From the NCBI GenBank assembly GCA_963819785.1, contig CAWFXW010000028.1, positions 124,001 through 188,000 of the forward strand: a stretch of DNA of 64,000 nucleotides, read 5' to 3'. This document shows positions 17,584 through 27,137 of this stretch, one piece after another. Under the pieces are notes generated by a model, which did no database searches, was not told the origin of the DNA, and worked only from the letters and a program-made list of their open reading frames with translations. The position numbers and the translations under genes are program-made. Numbering within the stretch: the first letter of the stretch is position 1; every line of letters starts with the position of its first letter. Source of the DNA: Palsa-504 sp963819785 (GTDB taxonomy: Bacteria > Actinomycetota > Actinomycetes > Streptosporangiales > Streptosporangiaceae).

Positions 17584-18851
17584 TCAGGGCTGCCAGCCCG
17601 GCGCGGGGAAGCCGGCCAGCAGATCGCGGACCTCGGCGGCGATGCGGTCAAGGACCGCCTCGTCGTCCTTGGCGGCGGCGGTGATGGCCTCGTCCATCCA
17701 GGCGGCGAGCGAGGCCATGTGCTCCTCGCGCAGGCCGCGGGTGGTGATGGCCGGGGTGCCGATCCGCAGGCCGGACGGGTCGAACGGCTTGCGCTGGTCG
17801 AACGGCACCGTGTTGTAGTTGGTCTCGATCCCGGCCCGGTCCAGCGCCTTGGCGGCCGGCTTGCCGCGCGATGCCCTTGGAGGTGAGGTCGATCAGGATC
17901 AGGTGGTTGTCGGTGCCGCCGGAGACCAGGTCGTAGCCGCGAGCCAGCAGCGCGCCGGCCAGGGCCTGGGCGTTCTTGACGATCTGGTGGGCGTAGTCGC
18001 GGAAGCCGGGCTCTGCCGCCTCGTGCAGCGCGACCGCGATCGCGGCGGTGGTGTGGTTGTGCGGGCCGCCCTGCAGGCCGGGGAACACGGCCCGGTCGAC
18101 GTCCTTGGCGTGCTCGGCGTCCGACATGATCATGGCGCCGCGCGGGCCGCGCAGCGTCTTGTGCGTGGTGGTGGTGATCACGCCGGCGTGGCCGACCGGC
18201 GACGGGTGCGCGCCGCCGGCGATCAGCCCGGCGATGTGCGCGATGTCGGCCACCAGCAGCGCGCCGCACTCGGCGCGCGATCTCGGCGAAGGCCGGGAAG
18301 TCGATGGTCCGCGGGATCGCGGTGCCGCCGCAGAAGATGATCTTGGGCCGCTCCTTGAGGGCCAGGTCGCGTACCTCGTCCAGGTCGACCCGGCCCGTGT
18401 CGTGCCGCACGTTGTACTGGACGGAGCGGAACCACTTGCCGGTCGCGGAGACCGACCAGCCGTGGGTGAGGTGGCCGCCCATGGGCAGCGCCATGCCCAT
18501 GATCGTGTCGCCCGGCTGGGCGAAGGCCAGGTAGACCGCGAGGTTGGCGGGCGAGCCCGAGTACGGCTGCACGTTGGCGTGGTCCACGCCGAACAGCGCC
18601 TTGGCCCGGTCCCTGGCGATCGTCTCGATCGGGTCGATGAACTGCTGGCCCTCGTAGTAGCGCCGGCCGGGGTAGCCCTCGGAGTACTTGTTGGTCAGCA
18701 CGCTGCCCGATGCCTCGAGCACGGCCACCGAGACGTAGTTCTCCGACGGGATCAGCCGGGCCTTCTCGAACTGCCTGCGAGCCTCATCGGTGATGAGATC
18801 GGCGATCTCGGGGTCGGAACTCTCGACGGCCGGGATGGGCGGGATGTGCAT
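17584..18851 (-). CDS. glyA: Serine hydroxymethyltransferase, two frame breaks
   Basis: A PLP enzyme that interconverts serine and glycine with tetrahydrofolate. The N-terminal part is in one frame (SENYVSVAVLEASGSVLTNKYSEGYPGRRYYEG), the centre in a second (ADIAHIAGLIAGGAHPSP and TTTTHKTLRGPRGAM with the PLP lysine), and the end in a third (PFDQRKPFDPSGLRIGTPAITTRG, then GFPAPGWQP and TGA). One extra base near 18272 and one near 17868, both inside GCGCG, account for the breaks. The gene is essential in most bacteria, so these are almost certainly sequence errors. Confidence 0.9.
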
Positions 18852-18966
18852 GACAGGACCTCCTCGCAGATGAGGCTACACCGCGGCACGCGCGGGTCAC
18901 GGGGGCACGCGCCCAAGGTCGTTCGGTACCTTCGTCACGAGCACCACAATGAGACGGAGCGGGCCC

Positions 18967-19905
18967 ATGCCGACGAGCATCATTCTCGACTGCGATCCCG
19001 GGATCGACGACGCGCTCGCGATCGCGTTCGCGCACGGGCACCCGGGCATCGACCTGGTCGGCATCACCACGGTGGCGGGCAACGTCGGCCTGGCCAAGAC
19101 CACGGCGAACGCGCTGGCGGTGTGCGAGTACGTCGGCGCGGCCGGGACCCCGGTGACGGCCGGCTGCGCCGGGCCGCTGCTGCGGCCCGCCTACGACGCG
19201 CGCGAGGTGCACGGCGAGTCGGGGCTCGGCGGGGCGGTGCTGCCCGCGCCGGCGGCCAGCCCGGCGCCCGGGCACGCGATCGACTACATCATCGAGACCA
19301 TCCGGGCCGCTCCGGGACAGATCACCCTGGTCGCCACCGGGCCGCTGACCAACATCGCGCTGGCGGTCAAGCGCGAGCCACGGCTGGCGGACTGGGTGCG
19401 GGAGTTCGTGATCATGGGAGGTTCGGCGGGCCGGGGCAACGTCACGCCGGCCGCGGAGTACAACATCTGGGCCGACCCGGAAGCCGCGGCGGCCGTGTTC
19501 CGGGCCGGCTGGACCGTGGTCGTGCTCGGCCTGGACGTGACCCTGAAGACCGGAGCCACCCCGGCGGTCCTGCAGCGGATGCGCGAGCTGGGACCGCTCG
19601 GCACCGGGCTGCTGCTGCCTGCCCTGGATCAGTACCGGTCGGTCAGCGGGCCGTCGGGGCCACCGGTGCACGACGTGTGCGCGGTGGCCTGGGTGGCCGC
19701 GCCCGAGCTGTTCGGCCTGGTCCCGGCGCGGGTGCAGGTGGAGACGGCCGGGCAGCTGACCTCGGGGATGACGGTGACCGACTTCGAGGCGCCCGGGCAG
19801 GCCGACGAGGGCAACGCCCGGGTAGCGATGTCGATCGACGTGGACGGCTTCTGGGAGCTGACCCTCGGCACCTACCAGCGAGTGGCCGCGGCCATGGGAC
19901 GCTGA
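18967..19905 (+). CDS. Inosine/uridine-preferring nucleoside hydrolase
   Basis: A 312-residue N-ribohydrolase that splits nucleosides into base and ribose. The Ca-binding Asp cluster is intact (IILDCDPGIDDALAIAFA), followed by GITTVAGNVGL, VHGESGLGG, LVATGPLTNIALAV, and the late histidine in PPVHDVCAVAW. ATG 18967 is preferred because GGAG lies eight bases before it. It is divergent from glyA. Role: purine/pyrimidine salvage in the cytosol. Confidence 0.92.
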   Translation: MPTSIILDCDPGIDDALAIAFAHGHPGIDLVGITTVAGNVGLAKTTANALAVCEYVGAAGTPVTAGCAGPLLRPAYDAREVHGESGLGGAVLPAPAASPAPGHAIDYIIETIRAAPGQITLVATGPLTNIALAVKREPRLADWVREFVIMGGSAGRGNVTPAAEYNIWADPEAAAAVFRAGWTVVVLGLDVTLKTGATPAVLQRMRELGPLGTGLLLPALDQYRSVSGPSGPPVHDVCAVAWVAAPELFGLVPARVQVETAGQLTSGMTVTDFEAPGQADEGNARVAMSIDVDGFWELTLGTYQRVAAAMGR

Positions 19906-19925
19906 GGTTACCTGGGTTACCAGGG

Positions 19926-20945
19926 TCACCTGGCGCAGAGCAGGTCCTGCTCCAGGTCCAGCTCCTCGTAGCGGCGCACGGTCTGCTCGGCCGCCTCGAC
20001 CATGTCGGCGTAGTCCCATTGCTGGCTGGAGCCCCACGGGGTGGTCAGCGACACGACGCCTGCCTGGCACCACACGGTCAGGCCCCGCCGGACCGACAGG
20101 ATCGACAGGTCGCGGGCCGGCTGTTCGTCGCGCACCAGCCCGCCACCGAACCCCCGCACGTCCAGCATGGTCTCCAGCTCCCGGGCGGCCTGGCGGGCGC
20201 TGAGCCGGCCGCTGGCCCGGGCCGCCGTGACGTCGGCCGAGAACGTGTACGAGCGCAGCCCGGTCACGTCCATCAGCCGCGCGTGGGCCAGCGGAGCGGG
20301 CACCGCGAACCAGACCGCCTTGCCGGGCAGCCCCCAGCTGTCCAGCCGGGCCCGGGTGGGATGGTGCCCCCACCGGCCGCCGGACAGCTCGTGCACGATC
20401 TGCAGCCCGCGCCCGCTGACGGCCTCGGCGGACGCCCCGGCCATTGACGGTGGCGCGCCGTCGCGCCAGCCGCGGCAGCAGTCGAAGACCTTGCAGACCA
20501 GCTCGCGCCCAGTGCCGAGGCCACGCAGGTACAGCCAGAGCTCGGCCTGGGGAACCCGGGACGGCCGCGGCGGCTGCGGGTAGCGGGGCACGCGGGACGG
20601 GCGGTGGCGATGGCTGCCGGGCGCCCTCGGGGCTCGAGGGGCCGGGCCGGCGGACGTGATCGACTCGCCCTCCACGTCCGCGACCACGGACGCGAGCCGA
20701 TCCCCCCCTCCGCCGGCCCCGGCCACCGCCTGCGCGTGCAGCGTGTTGGCCGCGAGTTCGCTGGCCATCAGGACCGCGTCCTCGAGGAGGTCGGCCTCGA
20801 GGACCGCCTCCGAGACCGCGTCCCGGAACGCCTGCCGCGCCACTGTCGCGCATGTGGCGTCGGCCGGAAGCGGCCACGCGTAGCAGGTGCCCGCGTGCAC
20901 GCCCCGCCAACTGCTAATACCCTGCTGCCACACACTTGGTGCCAC
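19926..20945 (-). CDS. HATPase-type regulatory protein (anti-sigma/RsbW-like kinase fold)
   Basis: A 339-residue protein with a split GHKL ATPase: the N-box helix LLEDAVLMASELAANTLHA near residue 60 and the G-box VSGRGLQIVHELSGGRWG near residue 175. A Pro/Arg-rich insertion (residues about 95-130) separates them. The C-terminal 120 residues contain a basic helical segment (ARASGRLSARQAARELETML) and a conserved but unassigned domain. Such proteins act as anti-sigma kinases or unpaired regulators in actinomycetes. No sigma factor or antagonist is adjacent. Confidence 0.72.
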   Translation of the reverse strand: MAPSVWQQGISSWRGVHAGTCYAWPLPADATCATVARQAFRDAVSEAVLEADLLEDAVLMASELAANTLHAQAVAGAGGGGDRLASVVADVEGESITSAGPAPRAPRAPGSHRHRPSRVPRYPQPPRPSRVPQAELWLYLRGLGTGRELVCKVFDCCRGWRDGAPPSMAGASAEAVSGRGLQIVHELSGGRWGHHPTRARLDSWGLPGKAVWFAVPAPLAHARLMDVTGLRSYTFSADVTAARASGRLSARQAARELETMLDVRGFGGGLVRDEQPARDLSILSVRRGLTVWCQAGVVSLTTPWGSSQQWDYADMVEAAEQTVRRYEELDLEQDLLCAR

Positions 20946-21437
20946 CGGCGTACTCCCGTCAATAGCCCGCCGGCAGGAGGGGTGCCGTCGGCAGCAACTT
21001 GCCTAAACCACGAGTCTTGGATTCCGACTCTTCAATCTGTGAAACACAGGTTACGACTCGCCGGACCCGCTTCGCAATATTGAAGGCATTATTATTTTCG
21101 TCGCACTTTGCAACACAGGTCCCATACTGGACATATATCCTTAACTCGGCCATACGCGCGCCAATGCCGCAAGGCCGCGTGGCCTGGTGACTGGAGACGG
21201 GCACAGAGGTGACAGACAGTCGTCGCCGTGTGGTGCGGAATGCAATGAGTGTTACCACGTGACACATGCGATATTCATGTTTGATTTGTGACTAGGCTTG
21301 TATGGTTTGCCGCTTTTTAGCGGAATTGCGCCTCGTCCTCGCCTAGCCGTTAATTGAACCGGCCGTGTACAGTTCTTAGCTGGTGAGGGAAACCCGACGG
21401 TTACCCGCCAGGCCCAGAGACAGGCCGGCCAAGCGGA
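20946..21437. other. AT-richer gene-free stretch
   Basis: About 490 bases with clearly lower GC than the rest of the window (notably 21000-21320). Short open frames on both strands lack domains and start sites. It contains GGGAAACCCGACGGTTACCCGCC near 21388, an imperfect inverted repeat. It could hold a small RNA or promoter, but I cannot identify one. Confidence 0.4.
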
Positions 21438-21470
21438 AAGCCCCCGGTGGCGGCATCCACCCGGGGGCTT
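21438..21470. terminator. Strong terminator hairpin after the DUF397 gene
   Basis: AAGCCCCCGG (21438-21447) pairs with CCGGGGGCTT (21461-21470), with further TGG/CCA pairing inside. This is the typical actinomycete terminator at the end of the Scr1-like regulator/DUF397 operon, whose stop is at 21490. Confidence 0.8.
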
Positions 21471-21489
21471 CCGTGTCACCTGCTGAGCC

Positions 21490-21693
21490 CTACTCGAGGT
21501 CGTAGCGCCCCCCCTTGAGGTCGGCCAGGAACTCGGCGAACGAGTCCCGGCCGACGACGTGAGCGCCCCCCTCGGGCCGCTTGCTATCTCGGATGGCGGT
21601 CACCCCGGGCAGGTTGGCGGCGATCTCTACGCAGCCTCCGTTGTGCGCGCTGCGGCGGGCCTTCCGCCAGATGGCCTGAGACAGGTCGGTCAT
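21490..21693 (-). CDS. DUF397 domain protein
   Basis: A 67-residue DUF397 protein: SQAIWRKARRSAHNGGCVEIAANLPGVTAIRDSKRP, ending FAEFLADLKGGRYDLE. DUF397 proteins typically pair with a Scr1-type XRE regulator and are regarded as the small toxin-like or development-linked partner. The ATG at 21693 lies four bases after the regulator stop, giving a tight two-gene operon. Confidence 0.9.
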   Translation of the reverse strand: MTDLSQAIWRKARRSAHNGGCVEIAANLPGVTAIRDSKRPEGGAHVVGRDSFAEFLADLKGGRYDLE

Positions 21694-21697
21694 TGCC

Positions 21698-22549
21698 TTA
21701 CTCCATTCGCTTGGCGAGATGTTCGAGGTAGCCCTTGGTGTCCGCTGGTTCAAGCGCGGCATCGCGGGCCCGTTCGAACGATTCGATGTAGCCCTGCACG
21801 GACTCGGGCGTGCTCACCTCCTCAACCGAGTAATCGGTCTCGACGAAGACGAGGCTCGGCTCGTCGTCGCGGAAACCGAAGATATTGACCATGGAGACGA
21901 TTCCGGTGGGCGGGCCGTCCTCGAAGCGCTGGATGTGCAGCCGCACGTTGCGGCGGGCGCTCATCGTGACCAGGTGCTCGATCTGGTCCCTGCGATCCTC
22001 GCGCAGGCCCCACCGGTACAGCAGCGAGGCCTCGGTGATCACCGCGCTGACCATGGGCGCGGAGCCGTCCTTGCGGTCCAGGATCTCCTGCCGGCGCAGC
22101 CGGGAATCGACCGCCTTGCGCCGGTAGGCCGGCGGCCGCGGACCGGACCGCATCAGCGCCTCGGTGTAGGCGGGGGTCTGCAGCAGGCCGGGCAGGACCA
22201 GCGGCATGAACACCCGGATGGTGGTGGCGTCGTTCTCATAACCGGGGAACTCGCCGTCGAAGATCTCCGGGTACTCCCGCCACCAGGGCCGGGCCCGGGC
22301 CCGGATGGCCAGGTCCTCGATCTGTTCGGCCTCGGCGCCCTCGATACCGTAGATCCGGATGAGGTCCCTGATGTCGCTCATCTCGGGGCGCTTCCACTGG
22401 TTGGCCTCGAAGCGGCCGACCTTGCCGCGACCCCAGTTCAGGATGTCGCAGGCGTGGTTTGCGGTGTAGCCGGCCCTCACCCGCGCAGCGGTCAGCTGCC
22501 GGGCAAGCCGACGCTTGGCGATGGTGGCACCGTAGGTGTCATCGCTCAT
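21698..22549 (-). CDS. Scr1-family XRE regulator (DUF5753)
   Basis: A 283-residue regulator: an N-terminal helix-turn-helix (LARQLTAARVRAGYTANHACDIL, then GKVGRFEANQW) and a C-terminal DUF5753 sensor (WWREYPEIFDGEFPGYENDATTIRVF, LVLPGLLQTPAYTEALM, QEILDRKD). This family controls antibiotic production and morphology in streptomycetes, together with the downstream DUF397 partner. Two palindromes at 22575-22630 lie just upstream and suggest autoregulation. Confidence 0.92.
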   Translation of the reverse strand: MSDDTYGATIAKRRLARQLTAARVRAGYTANHACDILNWGRGKVGRFEANQWKRPEMSDIRDLIRIYGIEGAEAEQIEDLAIRARARPWWREYPEIFDGEFPGYENDATTIRVFMPLVLPGLLQTPAYTEALMRSGPRPPAYRRKAVDSRLRRQEILDRKDGSAPMVSAVITEASLLYRWGLREDRRDQIEHLVTMSARRNVRLHIQRFEDGPPTGIVSMVNIFGFRDDEPSLVFVETDYSVEEVSTPESVQGYIESFERARDAALEPADTKGYLEHLAKRME

Positions 22550-22574
22550 TTCCGGCTCCCCTTCTTGACAGGAA

Positions 22575-22630
22575 CCCCATCTTGATGGGGTACTGCCATG
22601 CCCTCACGGTACCCAAATTGCGATTCGCAA
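22575..22630. promoter_or_regulatory. Two palindromes upstream of the Scr1-like regulator
   Basis: CCCCATC-TT-GATGGGG (22575-22590) and TTGCGA-T-TCGCAA (22618-22630) are perfect dyads 26 and 69 bases before the regulator start. Either could be the autoregulatory operator; the first could also fold in the leader RNA. Confidence 0.5.
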
Positions 22631-22667
22631 ATCCAGCTTTTAATGGACCCTTCGCTAGACCGCAGAG

Positions 22668-22901
22668 TCAGGGTTCCGCGGCGTCGTCGAATTCGCCGTT
22701 ACGCGCGCCGTCGAGAAAGCACTCCCACTCGTGCCGGTCGAACACCAGCACCCGCCGCTCCGGGTCGCCGGTCACGCGCATCAGCACCCAGCTGCCGTTG
22801 GTGAACGCGACCTCGATCGCGCCGCCACCGCGGCCGGAGCGCCGCCAGACCTGCGCGGCGAGGTCGATACCGAGCTCGGAGACCGAGGGCTTGGCGGTCA
22901 C
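22668..22901 (-). CDS. DUF397-like small protein
   Basis: A 77-residue DUF397 relative: LAAQVWRRSGRGGGAIEVAFTNGSWVLMRV, ending DRHEWECFLDGARNGEFDD. It overlaps the stop of the DUF574 methyltransferase by ATGA and so belongs to that unit rather than to the XRE gene downstream. The DUF397 core is more diverged than in the copy at 21490. Confidence 0.8.
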   Translation of the reverse strand: MTAKPSVSELGIDLAAQVWRRSGRGGGAIEVAFTNGSWVLMRVTGDPERRVLVFDRHEWECFLDGARNGEFDDAAEP

Positions 22902-23725
22902 GGTTTCCGGGCGACGCCGCAGTACAGCCAGCGCGCGCCGTCGCTGTCGGCGAGGACCGGGTCCTCGGCGCCCCAGACCCCCGTGTAGCAGATGCCGGGC
23001 TCGGCGCCGTCATAGGGCGGCACCAGCTCCAGGCCGTCGAAGAACCTAGTGATCCCGGCCAGGGACCGGAAGTACAGGCGTTCGGTGGCCCCGTCGAAGA
23101 CGGCGCGGAAACGTTCGGCCGTGACGGGGGGTTTGTAGTCGTCAGTGAGGTGCGAGAGCGCGAGGTAGCTGCCCGGCGCCACGGCGTCGACGTACCGCCT
23201 GACCTGCGCCCAGGGATCTGCGTCGTCAGACACGAACATCAGCACCGCGGTCAGCAGCAACCCGGCGGGCTCGCTGAAGTCGATGAGCTCACGGACCTCG
23301 GGATGGTCCAGGATGGACGCGGGCTCGCGCAGGTCCGCGCAGATCACGCGCGTCGAGCGGTCCTCCGCGAGAAGCTGGCCGCCCTGCTCGGCCACCATCG
23401 GGTCGTTGTCGACGTAGACCACCCGGGCGCCCGGGATGACCTTCTGCACGACCTCGTGGGTATTGCCGACCGTCGGCAGGCCGGAGCCGATGTCGATGAA
23501 TTGGCGCACCCCGCGCTCGGCGATCCACTTCGCCGCGCGCTGGTGAAAACCGCGGTTCGACCAGGCGCAATCCCTGATCTCCGGCACCGCGGACAAGATC
23601 CGCTCGGCGGCTTGAATGTCGGCCTGGAAATGATTGTCGCCACGCAGCATGTAGTCGTAAATGCGCGCGGGAGCAGGCCTGCTGTTGGCCGCTCCGGCGG
23701 AAGCACGAGGGACCCGAGCCGCCAC
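22898..23725 (-). CDS. SAM-dependent methyltransferase (DUF574 family)
   Basis: A 275-residue S-adenosyl methyltransferase of the actinobacterial DUF574 family: PAPARIYDYMLRGDNHF near residue 18, FIDIGSGLPTVGNTHEV (SAM motif I), VVYVDNDPMV, then SEPAGLLLTAVLMFV and SYLALSHLTDD. This family is often linked with Scr1/DUF397 regulators, as here. The methyl acceptor is unknown. Confidence 0.9.
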   Translation of the reverse strand: MAARVPRASAGAANSRPAPARIYDYMLRGDNHFQADIQAAERILSAVPEIRDCAWSNRGFHQRAAKWIAERGVRQFIDIGSGLPTVGNTHEVVQKVIPGARVVYVDNDPMVAEQGGQLLAEDRSTRVICADLREPASILDHPEVRELIDFSEPAGLLLTAVLMFVSDDADPWAQVRRYVDAVAPGSYLALSHLTDDYKPPVTAERFRAVFDGATERLYFRSLAGITRFFDGLELVPPYDGAEPGICYTGVWGAEDPVLADSDGARWLYCGVARKP

Positions 23726-23946
23726 TCTCCAACCCCCTCAGCTGCTGATCAACAGCTCTCAGTCTCGCACAACTTCTACGAATCACGAACCGCTGTAGGC
23801 ATTTCTGTGCAGATGTCCGGTTAGCCGGGAGCCGGCCTTCGCGGCCACCCTCGCGGCCACCCTCGCAGAAAACTCGCGGATCACTCCCAGCCTGCTTACA
23901 GCTTTAACCGGGCGATCCCCAAGACCCGGAACCCACTCTTACCACC

Positions 23947-24660
23947 ATGAACAACTTGTATGGCACGCCGGCCGGGCCTTCTGCCGGTCCCGGCCCGGAG
24001 AGCCCTACCGACTCATACGCGCCTATGTCTCCCGCACCTGGATCTTCCGCACCGGTGTCTTCCGCGCCGGGCCGCAAGAAGCGGATGCTCCGCTGGGGAA
24101 CCGGCATCACCTTGGCCGGCTTCCTCGCGGGCGGCGGGATCGCCCTGGCCGTCACCGGCGGCTCCGGCCCGGCGGCCGCGGTCGCCCCGGCCTCGGGGGT
24201 CGCTCCGGCCTCGGGGTCCGGGCAGGTCCAGGGCACGATACTGAACTCCGAACTCAACACCGCCTCGCTGGCCGTGTCGCTGCCGCGGGTCCGGCTGGCG
24301 CTGGCGCGGCTGCGGGCCCTGGGCGGGGTGGACGGCCAGTTCACCTTCCACAACAGCACGGGCTACCACACGCTGGCCTTCGAGCGCGGCACGATCCAGT
24401 CGGTGAGCGGCGGCAACGTCGTGGTCCGCGCGCCGGACGGCACGACCTGGACGTGGCTGATCGTGAGCGACACCGTGGTCCGGGAGAACGGGGCCAAGTC
24501 GACGGCCAGCGCGCTGGCCACCGGACAGACGGTGTTCGCCGGCGGCCCGGTCGTCAGCGGGGCCAAGGATGCCCGCCTGATCGTGATCAGGCCGGGTTCG
24601 AGCTCGGGGTCTAGCTCGTCCAGCGCGGTATCCGGGCCATCAGGTACGTCGGTGAGCTAG
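23947..24660 (+). CDS. Membrane-anchored exported protein, DUF5666-like beta domain
   Basis: A 237-residue protein with a disordered Pro/Ser cytosolic start, a single transmembrane helix at about 52-70 (WGTGITLAGFLAGGGIALAV), a Pro/Ala linker and an exported domain (TFHNSTGYHTLAFERGTIQS, then VVVRAPDGTTWTWLI...VFAGGPVV) that looks like a small beta-barrel of DUF5666 type. The tail is Ser/Gly-rich. It lies just before a two-component system and may be its signal input or target. The following hairpin separates their transcripts. Confidence 0.68.
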   Translation: MNNLYGTPAGPSAGPGPESPTDSYAPMSPAPGSSAPVSSAPGRKKRMLRWGTGITLAGFLAGGGIALAVTGGSGPAAAVAPASGVAPASGSGQVQGTILNSELNTASLAVSLPRVRLALARLRALGGVDGQFTFHNSTGYHTLAFERGTIQSVSGGNVVVRAPDGTTWTWLIVSDTVVRENGAKSTASALATGQTVFAGGPVVSGAKDARLIVIRPGSSSGSSSSSAVSGPSGTSVS

Positions 24661-24669
24661 GCGGCCGGA

Positions 24670-24712
24670 CATGCCGCGGCGCGCCCCGGGGCGGCAGGCG
24701 CGCCGCGGCATG
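24670..24712. terminator. Perfect 16-bp hairpin terminator
   Basis: CATGCCGCGGCGCGCC (24670-24685) pairs perfectly with 24697-24712 around an 11-base loop, ten bases after the stop at 24660. It is a strong GC-rich terminator ahead of the response regulator gene. Confidence 0.85.
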
Positions 24713-24762
24713 CTGCGCACTTCTATCCTGCTTCTATGCTGGACGATGAAACGTGAGATGCC

Positions 24763-25503
24763 ATGGCAGACGGTGACCGAATTCCCAAGGTGCTCGTCGT
24801 AGACGACGAGCCGAACATCCGCGAGCTCGTCGAGGTGGCGCTGAAGTTCCACGGCTGCGCGGTCGCGGTCAGCGGCAGCGGCCGGGACGCGCTGCACCAG
24901 GCCGAAGCCTACGAGCCGGACCTGATGATCTTGGACGTCATGCTGCCCGACATGGACGGCTTCGAGGTGTGCCGTACGCTGCGTGCCGACGGGAACGACG
25001 TCCCGGTCATCTTCCTGACCGCCCGGGACACCACGTCTGACACCATCCGGGGGCTCACGCTGGGCGGCGACGACTACGTGACCAAGCCGTTTTCGGTCGA
25101 GGCGCTGGTGGCCCGGGTGCGGGCGGTGCTGCGCCGGACCACGCGCGCGCCGGGCGGCGACGCCCAGCCGGGCAGCACCGACGCGATGCTGCAGGTCGGC
25201 GACCTGGAACTGGACGAGGAGCACTGGGTCGTGCGCCGGGCCGGGACCCAGGTCGAGCTGTCGCCGACGGAGTTCCGGCTGCTGGCCTACCTGATGCGCA
25301 ACCAGGGCCGGATGCTCACCAGGCAGCAGCTGCTGGAAAACGTGTGGGGCTGGGAGTTCGCCGGCCAGTCGCAGGTGGTCGAGACGTACGTGAGCTACCT
25401 GCGACGTAAGCTCGACCCGCTCGGCCCGCCGCTGATCCACACCCAGCGCGGTGTCGGGTACAGCCTGCGCGTGCCACCGGAAGCCGAACGCGCGATCAGA
25501 TGA
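24763..25503 (+). CDS. OmpR/PhoB-type response regulator
   Basis: A 246-residue regulator. The receiver domain has VLVVDDEPNIRELVEVAL, the phospho-Asp in MILDVMLPDMDGFEV, and FLTARDT and TKPFSVEALVARV. The winged-helix output domain has VELSPTEFRLLAYLMRN, RQQLLENVWG and VVETYVSYLRRKLD, ending with a GVGYSLR hairpin. It resembles the MprA/TcrA branch. The stop overlaps the histidine kinase start, so the two are coupled. Confidence 0.95.
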   Translation: MADGDRIPKVLVVDDEPNIRELVEVALKFHGCAVAVSGSGRDALHQAEAYEPDLMILDVMLPDMDGFEVCRTLRADGNDVPVIFLTARDTTSDTIRGLTLGGDDYVTKPFSVEALVARVRAVLRRTTRAPGGDAQPGSTDAMLQVGDLELDEEHWVVRRAGTQVELSPTEFRLLAYLMRNQGRMLTRQQLLENVWGWEFAGQSQVVETYVSYLRRKLDPLGPPLIHTQRGVGYSLRVPPEAERAIR

Positions 25504-27030
25504 GGTACACCCGGCCGCAGCCGACCGGGCGCGGCAGGCTCTCGCTGCGGTCCAGGCTGCTGGCCGGGCTCATCGCGATCACCGCCCTGTTCCTCATCGT
25601 CATGGGCGTGGTCACCACCATCGTGCTGCGCACCACCGAGCAGGACCAGTTCAATACCGATCTCCTGCTCACGCTCAGGGAGACGCCGTCCGAGATCCAG
25701 AACGTCCAGAGCGGGTACGCGGCCGCCTACATCAACGAGGCCGTCGGGGTCGCGGGGCGGGTCAAGCTGACCACGGCGCTCCTGTCCGCGCCCTCAGACA
25801 CCGCCTCCGACCTGCTGAACATGCTGAACGGCCTGCTGGCCCAGGGGCAGGCCCGGAGCTTTTTCACGCAGAATCCGCCGCAGGCGCTGTTCGCGATCAA
25901 CGGAGCCAACGAGCCGGCCCTGACCGCGATCTGGCGGCGGGTCGCGATCACCTCGAAGGAGGCCAAGAGCCCGCTGCCGCTCGGCATCAACTACCTGGTG
26001 GTCGCGCGGCCCGACAGCGCGGTGGGCAGCGCGGTCCGCGGCCTGGTCCTGACCGAGCTGATCACCGGGGCGATCCTGCTCGCGCTGCTCGGGCTGGGCG
26101 GTCGCTGGCTGATCAGGCGCGGCCTGGCCCCGCTGGACCGGATGGCGAGCACCGCCGACATAATCACCAGCCGCGGTGACCTGACCGCCCGGATGCCCGA
26201 CCCCGGTGACCACGCGGAAGGCCGGGCTGGCCGCGGCCATCAATACCATGCTGGACCGGATCCAGCAGGCGTTCGGCGCCCGGTGGGCCTCGGAACAGAA
26301 GGTACGGCAGTTCGCCGCGGACGCCTCGCACGAGCTGCGCACGCCGCTGACCACGATCCGCGGGTACGCCGAGCTGTACCGGCAGGGCGCCCTGGGCCCG
26401 GACCGGCTGCCGAACGCCATGCGCCGCATCGAGCAGGAGGCGGACCGGATGTCGAGCCTGGTCGCCGAGCTGCTCGAGCTGGCCCGGCTGGACCGCAACT
26501 CCTCCCTGGACCTGACCGACACCGACATGGCCGAACTGGTCAGGGACGCGGTCGCCGACGCCAAGGCCGTCGAGCCGGCCCGGCCGGTCAGCGCCACCAC
26601 ACCGCTGCGGCTGATCGTGGTCGCGGACGAGCCGCGGATCCGGCAGGTCCTGGCCAACCTGCTCGGCAACGTGCGCGAGCACACCGCGCCGGGAACCCCG
26701 GTGGCGGTCCGGCTGGCCCAGGCCGGCCAGGGCGCGCTGCTCGAGGTGAGCGACGCGGGCCAGGGCATGAGCGAGGATGCGGCGGTCCGCGCGTTCGACC
26801 GTTTCTACCGCGGCGGGCACAACGGGAACGGCCACGGCAGCGGCCTGGGCCTGTCCATCGTGCAGGCGATCGCCACCGCGCACGGGGGCCACGCCATGCT
26901 CAAGTCCGCGGCTGGGGCGGGCACCAGCGTGCAGTTCTGGATCCCGTTCCGCCCGCCGAGCCTGCCCGACGTCGAGGCCGAGGCCGAGGACTCCCGGCAC
27001 CGGCCCGGCTCGGACGCCTCGTACAACTGA
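25500..27030 (+). CDS. Sensor histidine kinase, frame broken
   Basis: The partner kinase of the regulator before it. TM1 is LLAGLIAITALFLIVMGVV (residues about 20-38), followed by an extracellular sensor of some 135 residues and TM2 LTELITGAILLALLGLGG, then HAMP (PLDRMASTADIITS). Near 26215 the frame changes. The second frame holds the H-box FAADASHELRTPLTTIRGYAEL, N-box LANLLGNVREH, DAGQGMSE and GSGLGLSIVQAIA. The break lies between HAMP and the dimerisation helix and looks like an indel. The start is the ATG overlapping the regulator stop. Confidence 0.9.
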
Positions 27031-27137
27031 CGCGGCGGGGCGCCGGTTTATCCCGTAACTGTCTTTTGTCCTTTTCTCCGCTATCTGGTTATGTCTTTCC
27101 GACTCGTCACCATGGGGCGGCCAACTACGGTTAGCCC

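Noticed and set aside
18048..20447. Long plus-strand open frame of about 800 codons over glyA and the nucleoside hydrolase
   Set aside because: It is Arg/Gly-rich antisense or off-frame sequence; the real genes in this span are clear from conserved motifs.
20959..21267. A 100-codon minus-strand gene in the AT-rich gap
   Set aside because: No ribosome site, no family resemblance and codon use unlike neighbours; treated as non-coding.
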